Source: Nitrosomonas sp.
GTDB lineage: Bacteria > Pseudomonadota > Gammaproteobacteria > Burkholderiales > Nitrosomonadaceae
Direction: 5' to 3'
NCBI GenBank assembly: GCA_016703745.1
Contig: JADJBK010000006.1
Span: 496,001 to 560,000, forward strand
Length of the DNA stretch: 64,000 bases
In this document: in pieces, positions 36,645-45,060 of the stretch
Layout: each line of letters starts with the position of its first letter
How positions within the stretch are numbered: position 1 is the stretch's first letter
Notes under the pieces: model-generated
Seen by the model: the letters and a program-made list of their open reading frames with translations, nothing else
Database searches by the model: none
Told to the model about the DNA's origin: nothing
Translations under genes and position numbers: made by a program

Positions 36645-38897
36645 ATGTTACAAAACATGACCATCAAATCGCGGTTAATTCTCATGATGAGTGTTTTATC
36701 GCTGTTATTAATCGCCATCGGTGCAGTGGGGTTGTACGGGATGAACCAGGCAAATAAAAAGCTGGAAACCGTGTATCGAGACAGGACTGTCCCGCTCGCG
36801 GATCTGGCAGGTATTCTGGACAGCCTGCAACAGGGACGCCTGCATGCGGTCATGACGGCCAACCTGCAAGATACTGAAAATGCCCGGAAACGGGCAAATC
36901 AGGTCGTCGTGCTGGATACGCTGATCAATGACAAGTGGCGCAAATACACCGCAACCGTTCTGACACCCGAGGAGCAAACGTTTGCTGGCCGCTTTGCCGA
37001 GCAATGGAAGGTCTATCAGGCTTCGCGTAACCAGACTTTGAATCACGCCATCAATGGTGAATTTGTCGCCGCACAGGAAAATGCCACGCGCGATGCCAAC
37101 GGAAAATTCGAGTCGGTGCGCAACACGTTATTTGAGCTGGTACAACTGCAGGACCGCGTGGCCGCCGAGGAATATGCAGAGGCACAGGCTAATTTTTCTT
37201 CGGCGCTGGTGGCGGTGATTGCCGCAACTGTTGCGGGAATACTCTTTGCCGCCATCCTGGGTGGCGCTATTGTTCGCGGGCTTAATCGCTCAATCAGCCA
37301 GGCGGTTAACGTCGCCAATGGTATCGCGGCCGGACGGTTTGACCAGCGGATCGAGGTAACAGGTCGGGATGAAATAACTACCCTGCTGAAATCAATGCGC
37401 AAAATGGGTGAGGTGTTGACTGGTTACGCCAGCGCGCAGCAAAAAATGCTGCAGCAGCATGAAGCAGGCACGATAAGTTATCGTATTCCGGTCGGTCAGT
37501 TTCCTGGCAGCTATGGTGAAATGGTCACCGCGACCAATGAGCTGGCCGCCTCCCATATCGCGGTCAAGATGCGAGCCATCGAAGTCATGGCGCATTATGC
37601 ACAGGGGAATCTGTCGGTGGAGATGGAGAAACTTCCGGGTGAAAAAGCAAAAGTTACTGAAGCCATGCAGGCAGTCAAGGTAAGTTTGCAGGGAATCAGC
37701 AGCGAAATCAGTTATCTGGTCGAGGGCGTGGCAGCAGGTGATTTTTCCCGTCGAGGAAAGGTGGATAACTATCAATATGAGTTTCGCAAAATGATTGATG
37801 GGCTAAACCAGTTGATGGTGGTCTGCGAAGCTGCGTTGAAGGATACGTTACGGGTGCTGGGCGCGCTCGCCCATGGGGATTTGACTCAAACCATCACCAA
37901 AGAGTATCAGGGCATGTTTGGCCAGTTAAAAGCGGATTCAAACATTACCGTGGCTCAGTTGGGCGGCATTATCGTGCAGATCAAGGAAGCGGCGGAGCTG
38001 ATTGGAACGGCTTCCAAGGAAATTGCCGATGGTAATGTCGATCTGTCGCAGCGCACCGAAGAACAGGCGGCCAATCTGGAAGAAACCGCCGCCAGCATGG
38101 AGCAGCTGACCTCCACCGTGAAGCAGAACGCAGACAACGCCCGCCAGGCGAATCAACTGGCGTCTTCCGCCTCGGCAGTTGCGGTCAGGGGCGGCGAGGT
38201 GGTTGAGCAGGTGGTGCAGACCATGAGCGCGATCAATGAAAGCTCCAAAAGGGTTGTGGATATTATCAGCGTGATTGACGGCATTGCCTTTCAGACTAAT
38301 ATTCTGGCGCTGAACGCCGCAGTGGAAGCCGCGCGTGCGGGTGAACAGGGACGAGGTTTTGCGGTAGTGGCAACCGAAGTGCGCACGCTGGCGCAGCGCT
38401 CGGCAGCGGCAGCCAAAGAAATCAAAGAGCTGATCGGCAACTCAGTACATAAGGTCGAGGATGGCACGCAACTGGTTGACGATGCCGGAAAAACGATGCG
38501 GGAGGTGGTGCTGTCAGTCAAACGGGTCACCGATATCATGGGTGAAATATCGGCGGCTTCCCAGGAACAAAGCCTCGGGATAGAGCAGGTCAATCAGGCT
38601 ATTACCCAGATGGATGAAATCACCCAGCAGAACGCGGCGCTGGTGGAACAGGCAGCGGCGGCGTCCGAATCGATGCGTGAGCAGGCGGAGCATCTGGCAC
38701 AAGCGGTAGCCACATTCAAGCTGGAACAGGGTACTGGCGCAACTCAGCCGTTTGCGGAACGGCGCGGTCCCAATCGGGCAACCAATGTCAAGCGCCTGCC
38801 ACAGGCGAAAGGGACTCAGGCATCCCGGACAAAAGCACCCGCGGCAATGCCAGTGCCAGCCAGCACGGGTACGGATGGCGATTGGGAAGAGTTTTAG
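36645..38897 (+). CDS. methyl-accepting chemotaxis protein with 4-helix-bundle sensor
   Basis: The 750-residue receptor has a first membrane helix (about 10-32), a periplasmic four-helix-bundle ligand domain (to about 190), a second helix (about 190-215), a HAMP domain plus further HAMP-like units, and a cytoplasmic signalling domain with the hairpin tip DGIAFQTNILALNAAVEAARAG. It ends in DWEEF, a CheR/CheB tethering pentapeptide of the NWETF class. Residues from 446 to near the end are almost identical to the next receptor. Confidence 0.95.
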   Translation: MLQNMTIKSRLILMMSVLSLLLIAIGAVGLYGMNQANKKLETVYRDRTVPLADLAGILDSLQQGRLHAVMTANLQDTENARKRANQVVVLDTLINDKWRKYTATVLTPEEQTFAGRFAEQWKVYQASRNQTLNHAINGEFVAAQENATRDANGKFESVRNTLFELVQLQDRVAAEEYAEAQANFSSALVAVIAATVAGILFAAILGGAIVRGLNRSISQAVNVANGIAAGRFDQRIEVTGRDEITTLLKSMRKMGEVLTGYASAQQKMLQQHEAGTISYRIPVGQFPGSYGEMVTATNELAASHIAVKMRAIEVMAHYAQGNLSVEMEKLPGEKAKVTEAMQAVKVSLQGISSEISYLVEGVAAGDFSRRGKVDNYQYEFRKMIDGLNQLMVVCEAALKDTLRVLGALAHGDLTQTITKEYQGMFGQLKADSNITVAQLGGIIVQIKEAAELIGTASKEIADGNVDLSQRTEEQAANLEETAASMEQLTSTVKQNADNARQANQLASSASAVAVRGGEVVEQVVQTMSAINESSKRVVDIISVIDGIAFQTNILALNAAVEAARAGEQGRGFAVVATEVRTLAQRSAAAAKEIKELIGNSVHKVEDGTQLVDDAGKTMREVVLSVKRVTDIMGEISAASQEQSLGIEQVNQAITQMDEITQQNAALVEQAAAASESMREQAEHLAQAVATFKLEQGTGATQPFAERRGPNRATNVKRLPQAKGTQASRTKAPAAMPVPASTGTDGDWEEF
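37980..38808 (+). repeat. near-identical MCP signalling-domain DNA, copy 1
   Basis: This stretch encodes about 276 residues that match those of 40345-41172 with only two substitutions seen (T/A in the EQGxGATQ region and A/V in PFxERR). Synonymous positions are also nearly all the same, so the homogenisation is recent. Confidence 0.9.
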
Positions 38898-38937
38898 CCG
38901 CAGAGTTTAAAGAATATCAAGGGAAAGGAAGAATAGT

Positions 38938-41244
38938 ATGCGCATCAATATGCCGGTAACCAACATTGAGCTGGAAATGAAGGATGGAGAGTTTCTGGTC
39001 TCCAAAACCACGCCCAAAGGGGTGATTACCTATGTCAACCCGCCGTTCATTGAGATGAGTGGTTACACGGAAGCAGAGTTGATTGGCCAGGCGCACAACC
39101 TGGTCAGGCATCCGGACATGCCACCCGAAGCATTCGAGGATTTATGGACAACACTCAAACAGGAACGCCCATGGAGCGGCCTGGTGAAGAATCGCAGCAA
39201 GGAGGGAGGCTTTTACTGGGTATTTGCCAATGCCACGCCTATCCGGGAGCAGGGTCGGGTCACCGGGCATATGTCGGTACGCAGCAAACCATCACGTGAA
39301 CAGATACAGGCAGCGGAGACGCTCTATCGCGAGATGCGCGAAGGGCGGGCAAACGTGCAGATCGTGGGCGGGGAAGTCATCAGCAAGGGCATTGCAGGGA
39401 CAATCGGTCAAAAAATGAAGCAGTTGCAGCTACGGACGCAGATTATCCTGCTCGCCACTTTGCCCATGGTTGCGGCAGTGACGGCACTCTGGTTGACGGG
39501 GCAGCAGTCCTGGCTGGTTTATGGCAGTCTGATTGCCGGAGGACTGTTTTCAGTCGGACTCGGTGTGATGTTGTATCGCAATATTCGCTTGCCAGTCGAA
39601 ATGTTGACCTCTCATCTGGAGAAAATGGCGCAAGGTGACTATACCAGCCAGATTGCTATCATGCAGCATGATGAACTTGGCAGGTTGACGGAAGCACTCA
39701 AATCCATGCAAATTCGTGCGGGGGTCGATTTTACCGAGACCAAGCGCATGAATATCGAGAATCTGCGTATCCGTAACGCGCTTGATATCGCTTCGTCCGC
39801 CGCCATGATCGCGGATGCAACAGGCACCATTATTTTCATGAACCGGAAGGTGCATGAAATATTGGTGAACGAGAAGGACGAGGCCGCGATGCGAAAGGCA
39901 TTGAAGAGCCGCCTGGCCAGTCTCGACCAGCAGCAGGAGATGAATGACGTCAAAGTGAACGGACATGTGTATTCGCTCACGCTGACCCCGGTAATGAATG
40001 AGGATGGTACACGTGCCGGTGCGGCAGTCGAGTGGCTGGATCGCACCCAGGAACTGACCGTGGAAAAAGAAGTGGTTGAAGTCGTGCGGGCGGCGGTTGC
40101 CGGCGATTTTAGCAAACGTCTGACATTGGCTGGCAAGGATGGATTTTTCAGACAGTTGGCCGAGGGCATCAACTCGTTGATGGAAACTACCGCGCAGGGG
40201 CTGAATGATTTTGCAGGCATGCTGGATGCACTTGCCAAGGGAGATCTGACGCAGCCCATGACCAAAGAATATCAGGGCATGTTCGGCCAGTTAAAAGAGG
40301 ATGCCAATCTGACCGTAACCCAACTGACCCAGATTATTGACCAGATCAAGGAAGCGGCGGAGCTGATTGGAACGGCCTCCAAGGAAATTGCCGATGGTAA
40401 TGTTGACTTATCGCAGCGCACCGAAGAACAGGCGGCCAATCTGGAAGAAACCGCCGCCAGCATGGAGCAGCTGACTTCCACCGTGAAGCAGAACGCGGAC
40501 AATGCCCGCCAGGCGAATCAACTGGCGTCTTCCGCCTCGGCAGTTGCGGTCAGGGGCGGCGAGGTGGTTGAGCAGGTGGTGCAGACCATGAGCGCGATCA
40601 ATGAAAGCTCCAAAAGGGTTGTGGATATTATCAGCGTGATTGACGGCATTGCCTTTCAGACTAACATTCTGGCGCTGAACGCCGCAGTGGAAGCCGCGCG
40701 GGCGGGTGAACAGGGACGAGGTTTTGCGGTAGTGGCAACCGAAGTGCGCACGCTGGCGCAGCGCTCGGCAGCGGCAGCCAAAGAAATCAAAGAACTGATC
40801 GGCAACTCAGTACATAAGGTCGAGGATGGCACGCAACTGGTTGACGATGCCGGAAAAACGATGCGAGAGGTGGTGCTGTCAGTCAAACGGGTCACCGATA
40901 TCATGGGTGAAATATCGGCGGCTTCCCAGGAACAAAGCCTCGGGATAGAGCAGGTTAATCAGGCTATTACCCAGATGGATGAAATCACCCAGCAGAACGC
41001 GGCGCTGGTGGAACAGGCAGCGGCAGCTTCCGAATCGATGCGTGAGCAGGCGGAGCATCTGGCACAAGCGGTAGCCACATTCAAGCTGGAACAGGGCGCT
41101 GGCGCAACCCAGCCGTTTGTGGAACGGCGCGGTCCCAATCGGGCAACCAATGTCAAGCGCCTGCCACAGGCCAGCGGTACTCCGAAACCAGCCGCGACTG
41201 CGCTGGCCAAAACCGGTTCTGATGGCGAGTGGGAGGAATTTTGA
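38938..41244 (+). CDS. PAS-containing methyl-accepting chemotaxis protein (Aer-like)
   Basis: The 768-residue receptor begins with an Aer-type PAS domain (about 10-115: FIEMSGYTEAELIGQAHNLVRHPDMPPEAF split over two strands), followed by a paired membrane segment (about 165-205), HAMP, a second PAS-like region (about 280-365), HAMP and the signalling domain. Aer-type receptors sense redox or oxygen through FAD. It ends in EWEEF, a CheR/CheB tether. The signalling part from residue 470 duplicates that of the upstream receptor. Confidence 0.94.
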   Translation: MRINMPVTNIELEMKDGEFLVSKTTPKGVITYVNPPFIEMSGYTEAELIGQAHNLVRHPDMPPEAFEDLWTTLKQERPWSGLVKNRSKEGGFYWVFANATPIREQGRVTGHMSVRSKPSREQIQAAETLYREMREGRANVQIVGGEVISKGIAGTIGQKMKQLQLRTQIILLATLPMVAAVTALWLTGQQSWLVYGSLIAGGLFSVGLGVMLYRNIRLPVEMLTSHLEKMAQGDYTSQIAIMQHDELGRLTEALKSMQIRAGVDFTETKRMNIENLRIRNALDIASSAAMIADATGTIIFMNRKVHEILVNEKDEAAMRKALKSRLASLDQQQEMNDVKVNGHVYSLTLTPVMNEDGTRAGAAVEWLDRTQELTVEKEVVEVVRAAVAGDFSKRLTLAGKDGFFRQLAEGINSLMETTAQGLNDFAGMLDALAKGDLTQPMTKEYQGMFGQLKEDANLTVTQLTQIIDQIKEAAELIGTASKEIADGNVDLSQRTEEQAANLEETAASMEQLTSTVKQNADNARQANQLASSASAVAVRGGEVVEQVVQTMSAINESSKRVVDIISVIDGIAFQTNILALNAAVEAARAGEQGRGFAVVATEVRTLAQRSAAAAKEIKELIGNSVHKVEDGTQLVDDAGKTMREVVLSVKRVTDIMGEISAASQEQSLGIEQVNQAITQMDEITQQNAALVEQAAAASESMREQAEHLAQAVATFKLEQGAGATQPFVERRGPNRATNVKRLPQASGTPKPAATALAKTGSDGEWEEF
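40345..41172 (+). repeat. near-identical MCP signalling-domain DNA, copy 2
   Basis: Partner of 37980-38808. The upstream sensor parts of the two receptors are unrelated, so the shared block either arose by fusion or is maintained by gene conversion. Confidence 0.9.
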
Positions 41245-41296
41245 TTGACAGATTGCAACCAGCGGTAATGGTGCCAGATCATGTACAGGATTTATT

Positions 41297-42163
41297 GTGA
41301 GTACAGAATTATCCGCTGAAAAAACCTTGCGTGAATATCCGTTTTCACCGCATGATTTCGAGTCGGTCAAGCGCATGATTTATGCGCGCGCAGGTATTGC
41401 ACTGGCCGATAATCGGCAGGAAATGGTGTATACCCGGTTATCCAAACGACTGCGTGCAACCGGTTCACAAGGTTTTGGCGAGTACTTGAACCATCTGGAC
41501 AAAAATGCTGAAGATCAGGAATGGGAGGCGTTTGTCAATGCGCTGACGACCAACCTGACGGCATTTTTTCGTGAAGAACATCATTTTCCGGTATTGGCCG
41601 AACACATCAAAAAAAGAAGAAGCGGACAAGTGATGAAGCTCTGGTGCAGCGCGGCTTCCACCGGCGAGGAGGCTTACTCGATGGCAATCACCATGGTGGA
41701 GGCATTTGGCTCAATCAAGCCGCCAGTACGTATTCTGGCAACTGATATTGATACGAATGTGCTGGCGACTGCCACGCAGGGAGTTTATGCAACTGAGCGG
41801 CTGGAAAATATGTCGCCGGCACGGATCAAACGTTTCTTTCTCAAAGGCAGTGGCAGCCAGGCGGGGTATGTTCAGGTAAAGCGTGAATTGCAGGACATGA
41901 TTACATTCCGCCAGTTCAACCTGCTGGATGCCAAATGGCCATTACGTGGGAAGTTTGAAGCGATATTCTGTCGGAACGTTATGATTTATTTCGACAAACC
42001 AACACAGTATCGGATTCTGGAAAAATTTGCACCGCTTCTCGACCAGGAAGGACTCCTGTTTATGGGGCACTCTGAGGTTTTTACGCATGCCGCTGATCTG
42101 ATCAAGCTGTGTGGCCGTACCATTTATAAACCCGTCAAACAGGATTCAAAACCGGGTGGGTAA
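41297..42163 (+). CDS. cheR: chemotaxis protein methyltransferase CheR
   Basis: The 288-residue enzyme has the CheR N-terminal helical domain and the SAM-binding core (LWCSAASTGEEAYSMAI, ILATDIDTNVLATA, IFCRNVMIYFD), with LTAFFREEHHF before it. It methylates receptor glutamates, docking on their C-terminal WEEF tails. Translation starts at GTG (41297). Its end overlaps cheD. Confidence 0.95.
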   Translation: MSTELSAEKTLREYPFSPHDFESVKRMIYARAGIALADNRQEMVYTRLSKRLRATGSQGFGEYLNHLDKNAEDQEWEAFVNALTTNLTAFFREEHHFPVLAEHIKKRRSGQVMKLWCSAASTGEEAYSMAITMVEAFGSIKPPVRILATDIDTNVLATATQGVYATERLENMSPARIKRFFLKGSGSQAGYVQVKRELQDMITFRQFNLLDAKWPLRGKFEAIFCRNVMIYFDKPTQYRILEKFAPLLDQEGLLFMGHSEVFTHAADLIKLCGRTIYKPVKQDSKPGG

Positions 42164-42761
42164 TAAAATCGGCAATCCAGACAACCCTGATCAGGCAACT
42201 AATTTTTACTACGATCAGTATCTCAAGCTTGAGGCGGTCAAGTTGTTGCCAGGAGAATACTACGTCACCACTCGGGATATGGTGTTGTCAACCGTGCTCG
42301 GGTCATGTGTTTCCGCCTGTATTTATGATTTTCAAAGCGGCATCGGTGGAATGAACCATTTCATGTTGCCGTCAGGCAAGGATGATTACGGTGCGCAATT
42401 GCCGAGCGCGCGTTTCGGGGATTCCGCCATGGAAATACTGCTACGGGAAGTGCTCCGGCGTGGTGCGCGCCGCGCCAATCTGGTTGCGAAGGTATTTGGT
42501 GGCGGAAATGTGCAGCGGGCAATGATCACCACTCATGTTGGCTCGCAGAATGCCAGGTTTGTCAAAGATTACCTCGCCAAACATCAAATCCGTGTGCTGG
42601 CTACTGATCTGGCAGGCATCAATCCGCGCAAGATTCATTTTTTCCCAAGAAGCGGCAAGGTGTTGATGAAAAAATTATATGTATTGCACAACGATACCAT
42701 CCTGCAGCGTGAGCAGCGCTACAACCGTTTGCTGTTAATGGCCGCGAAAACCGTGGCGTAA
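42156..42761 (+). CDS. cheD: chemoreceptor glutamine deamidase CheD
   Basis: I start it at the GTG at 42156, which overlaps the cheR stop; the longer frame begins deep inside cheR. The 201-residue enzyme has the catalytic cysteine in LGSCVSACIYD and histidine in GGMNHFMLP, then KVFGGGN. CheD deamidates receptor glutamines to glutamates. Coupling to cheR matches the common cheR-cheD-cheB order. Confidence 0.94.
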   Translation: MGNKIGNPDNPDQATNFYYDQYLKLEAVKLLPGEYYVTTRDMVLSTVLGSCVSACIYDFQSGIGGMNHFMLPSGKDDYGAQLPSARFGDSAMEILLREVLRRGARRANLVAKVFGGGNVQRAMITTHVGSQNARFVKDYLAKHQIRVLATDLAGINPRKIHFFPRSGKVLMKKLYVLHNDTILQREQRYNRLLLMAAKTVA

Positions 42762-42787
42762 TTGATTTCGTTACTATCTGAAATATC

Positions 42788-43870
42788 ATGAAAAAAACTC
42801 GCGTACTTATAATCGATGATTCTGCCCTGATCCGGAATTTACTGACACAGATTATCAATAGTCAGCCGGATATGGAGGTCATCGGGGCTGCTCCCGATCC
42901 CCTGGTGGCAAGAGAAATGATCCGCGCCAGCAATCCGGATGTGCTGACGCTGGATATCGAGATGCCAAAAATGGATGGATTGACGTTCCTTGAAAAACTG
43001 ATGCGGCTGCGGCCGATGCCGGTGGTCATGGTTTCAACCCTGACTGATCAGGGCTCGGATGCCACATTCCGCGCGCTGGAACTGGGTGCGGTAGATTATA
43101 TTGCCAAGCCAAAAATGGATATTCGTAATGGCATGGAAAGCTATACAGATGAAATCACGGACAAGCTTCGAGCGGCCAGCACAGCACGTGTTCGCCGTCT
43201 GGAACCTTCTGCCGGCACGCATGAAGCTCGCCAGGTACAGGCGCAGCCGACCACATTCAGACAACAGGCCACGTCAACAGAGAAGCTGATTATTATTGGT
43301 GCTTCAACAGGCGGCACCGAGGCGCTCAAGGAGTTTTTGACCGCTCTGCCATCCGACTGTCCGGGGATTCTGATCACGCAGCACATGCCGCCAGCGTTTA
43401 CGCGCTCATTTGCGGAACGTCTGGATCGGCTCAGTAAAATTCGTGTGATGGAAGCGCAAGGAGGGGAGCGTGTGCTGCCTGGCCACGCCTATCTGGCTCC
43501 GGGACACTCGCATCTGTTACTGAAAAAAAATGGCGCTAACTATGTCACAGAATTAAGCCAGGCTGAGCCCGTCAACCGTTTCCGGCCTTCGGTGGATGTG
43601 CTGTTTCATTCCGCCGCCAAATACGCGGGAAGCAATGCAATTGGCGTCATCCTGACTGGCATGGGCAAGGACGGCGCAGCCGGTATGCTGGCGATGCGTG
43701 AAGCAGGCGCCTGCAACTTTGCTCAGGATGAAGCCAGCTGCGTGGTTTTTGGCATGCCCAAAGAAGCGATTGCGATCGGTGCGGTTGAGGAAATCGTACC
43801 ACTGTCTGAAATGACCAGACGAGTCATGGCTAAAATCACCACGATGGGGAATTACGCTATTCGGGTGTAG
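42788..43870 (+). CDS. cheB: chemotaxis response regulator / protein-glutamate methylesterase CheB
   Basis: The 360-residue protein has a receiver domain (IDDSALIRNLL, phospho-accepting Asp in LTLDIEMPKMDG) joined by a linker (about 135-165) to the methylesterase, with serine in GASTGGTEAL, histidine in TQHMPPAFT and aspartate in GMGKDGAAG. It removes receptor methyl groups and closes the operon; a strong terminator follows within 55 bases. Confidence 0.96.
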   Translation: MKKTRVLIIDDSALIRNLLTQIINSQPDMEVIGAAPDPLVAREMIRASNPDVLTLDIEMPKMDGLTFLEKLMRLRPMPVVMVSTLTDQGSDATFRALELGAVDYIAKPKMDIRNGMESYTDEITDKLRAASTARVRRLEPSAGTHEARQVQAQPTTFRQQATSTEKLIIIGASTGGTEALKEFLTALPSDCPGILITQHMPPAFTRSFAERLDRLSKIRVMEAQGGERVLPGHAYLAPGHSHLLLKKNGANYVTELSQAEPVNRFRPSVDVLFHSAAKYAGSNAIGVILTGMGKDGAAGMLAMREAGACNFAQDEASCVVFGMPKEAIAIGAVEEIVPLSEMTRRVMAKITTMGNYAIRV

Positions 43871-43871
43871 T

Positions 43872-43905
43872 GCGTAGGTTGGGGTGAGCTTGCGAACCCC
43901 AACGC
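43872..43905. repeat. GGTTGGGG palindrome, copy A
   Basis: GCGTAGGTTGGGGTGAG and an inverted AACCCCAACGC flank a short centre directly after the cheB stop. Related copies lie at 44051-44082 (inverted) and 44814-44846. It forms a stem when transcribed. Confidence 0.8.
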
Positions 43906-43921
43906 AAACGCCAAACCAATT

Positions 43922-43956
43922 AAACCGCCTCTGGGGAACCGGAGGCGGTTTTTTTT
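43922..43956 (+). terminator. rho-independent terminator of the che operon
   Basis: AAACCGCCTC pairs with GAGGCGGTTT across a ten-base loop and runs straight into a T-tract of eight. It lies 52 bases after cheB. Confidence 0.92.
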
Positions 43957-43977
43957 GTGCGCCCAGCATGGGCGCAC
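43957..43977 (+). other. hairpin like the 5' end of a class C group II intron
   Basis: GTGCGCCCAGCATGGGCGCA begins exactly at the end of the terminator T-tract. Class C group II introns start GUGCGCCC...GGGYGCA and insert downstream of terminator stems. No intron-encoded protein and no domain V are seen in the 370 bases that follow, so this would be a 5' fragment or a chance match. Confidence 0.4.
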
Positions 43978-44050
43978 TCCTGCACAAAATGCAAAAGGGT
44001 TAGACCCCTATTGCCTTGATTATGGCTGGCTGGTGATTGAACGGCTGTCG

Positions 44051-44082
44051 TGTTGGGGTTCGTGTCTCACCCCAACCTACGT
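44051..44082. repeat. GGTTGGGG palindrome, copy B (inverted)
   Basis: TGTTGGGGTT ... CTCACCCCAACCTACG, the reverse of copies A and C, located just left of the first 206-bp element. Confidence 0.8.
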
Positions 44083-44126
44083 TCTATTATCGATTACGGT
44101 GACACGATTACAGATTACGGTGACGG

Positions 44127-44332
44127 ATTACGGTGACAGTTTACTAAATATACTTAGCTCCCACCCTTTACTTTTTTTGGGGGGCCGCGTTTCTTCGCCT
44201 TAAATTCACGGCCAGTCATTGCCGTTAACTTTTCGATCTAACAAAATTACGGTGACAGTTTACCAAATACACTAACTATGCCATGCTGGCAATGTTGCAT
44301 AATCAATATATTTAGTAAACTGTCACCGTAAT
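44127..44332. mobile_element. MITE-like element 1 with 26-bp terminal inverted repeats (206 bp)
   Basis: The left end starts ATTACGGTGACAGTTTAC and the 26 bases 44127-44152 are the exact reverse complement of 44307-44332. A further imperfect internal copy lies near 44245. Just inside the left end, on the minus strand, is the tail of a REP-associated transposase gene. The element is too short to be autonomous and looks like a deletion derivative of a RAYT-type transposon. Confidence 0.85.
44154..44237 (-). pseudogene. RAYT-type transposase C-terminal tail, copy 1
   Basis: Minus strand, 27 codons and a stop: it contains EKLTAMTGREFKAKKRG then PPKKVKGGS. RAYT (TnpA_REP) proteins typically end in such a basic tail (roughly ...LTGRRxxxxxRGRPRK). 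The rest of the gene is missing and an in-frame stop precedes the fragment. Confidence 0.65.
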
Positions 44333-44348
44333 TATCACCGTAATTACC

Positions 44349-44750
44349 TTATTTCTGACCTGTGCGCATATAACGTTTTGCTTTGGCGATAGCTTCGTCT
44401 TGATTTGGTTGGCATCCAAACATATTGGCACACCAGGCCTTAGTCCAGATTTGATATTTTCCATTACCCAAGGGTTCCCTCGATATACTGAAGGCTAAGT
44501 TTACTGAGTATTCAGTTGGGTTGTATGTTTGGATGATGGTGTCGTTATGAATTTGCAGTTTGAAACCAGCATTGTCATTTACAAAGAATGTTGCACGCTC
44601 CCACATAACCTTGCATTCATCTTCGCTATTGCAGTAAAGAGGAGTATCTATTTCTTGCTGAAGTTCGACAGATAACTTCAGCTGATTTGATGCGCATCCA
44701 GACAGAACGGCGGTGAACGCGACGAAGAGTAGAGCGTGATTAATATTCAT
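44349..44750 (-). CDS. orphan lipoprotein of unknown function between two repeats
   Basis: The 133-residue product has a lipoprotein signal (MNINHALLFVAFTAVLSGC, cysteine at 19) and AAGGAG before the ATG. The mature part holds two cysteine pairs (YCNSEDECKV and WCANMFGCQ), suggesting periplasmic disulfides, and beta-rich segments (GFKLQIHNDTIIQTYNP). I do not recognise the family. It starts and ends close to the two MITE-like elements, with nothing else between them. The frame, signal and ribosome site argue that it is real. Confidence 0.75.
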   Translation of the reverse strand: MNINHALLFVAFTAVLSGCASNQLKLSVELQQEIDTPLYCNSEDECKVMWERATFFVNDNAGFKLQIHNDTIIQTYNPTEYSVNLAFSISREPLGNGKYQIWTKAWCANMFGCQPNQDEAIAKAKRYMRTGQK

Positions 44751-44813
44751 GATTTTCTCCTTTTATTTTTTAAGGCATAACGCTCGCCATAACCGCAAAT
44801 TACGAAATATAGC

Positions 44814-44846
44814 GCGTAGGTTGGGGTGAGGCATGAACCCCAACAC
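44814..44846. repeat. GGTTGGGG palindrome, copy C
   Basis: GCGTAGGTTGGGGTGAG ... GAACCCCAACAC, same orientation as copy A, two bases before the second MITE-like element. Confidence 0.8.
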
Positions 44847-44848
44847 GG

Positions 44849-45060
44849 ATTACGGTGACAGTTTACTAAATATACTTAGCTCCCACCCTTTACTTTTTTT
44901 GGGGGACCGCATTTCTTCGCCTTAAATTCACGGCCAGTCATTGCCGTTAACTTTTCGATCTAATCCTCCGAACCAAATAGCCGGATATTACAATACGAAG
45001 TAAGCAAGCCATGCTGACAATATGGCATTATTGGTATATTTAGTAAACTGTCACCGTAAT
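44849..45060. mobile_element. MITE-like element 2 with 26-bp terminal inverted repeats (212 bp)
   Basis: The same 26-bp ends as element 1 (44849-44874 and 45035-45060, exact inverted copies) and the same internal transposase tail. The first ~110 bases are nearly identical to element 1; the right part has diverged. Its right end overlaps the last codons and the stop of cca. Confidence 0.85.
44876..44959 (-). pseudogene. RAYT-type transposase C-terminal tail, copy 2
   Basis: Same 27-codon tail as in element 1, with one Arg to Cys change (KKCGPPKKVKGGS). The stop and the distance to the element end are the same. Confidence 0.65.

Noticed and set aside
38291..41376. Several long minus-strand frames under the two receptor genes
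   Set aside because: They repeat in both receptors only because the coding DNA is duplicated, and show no domains or start sites.
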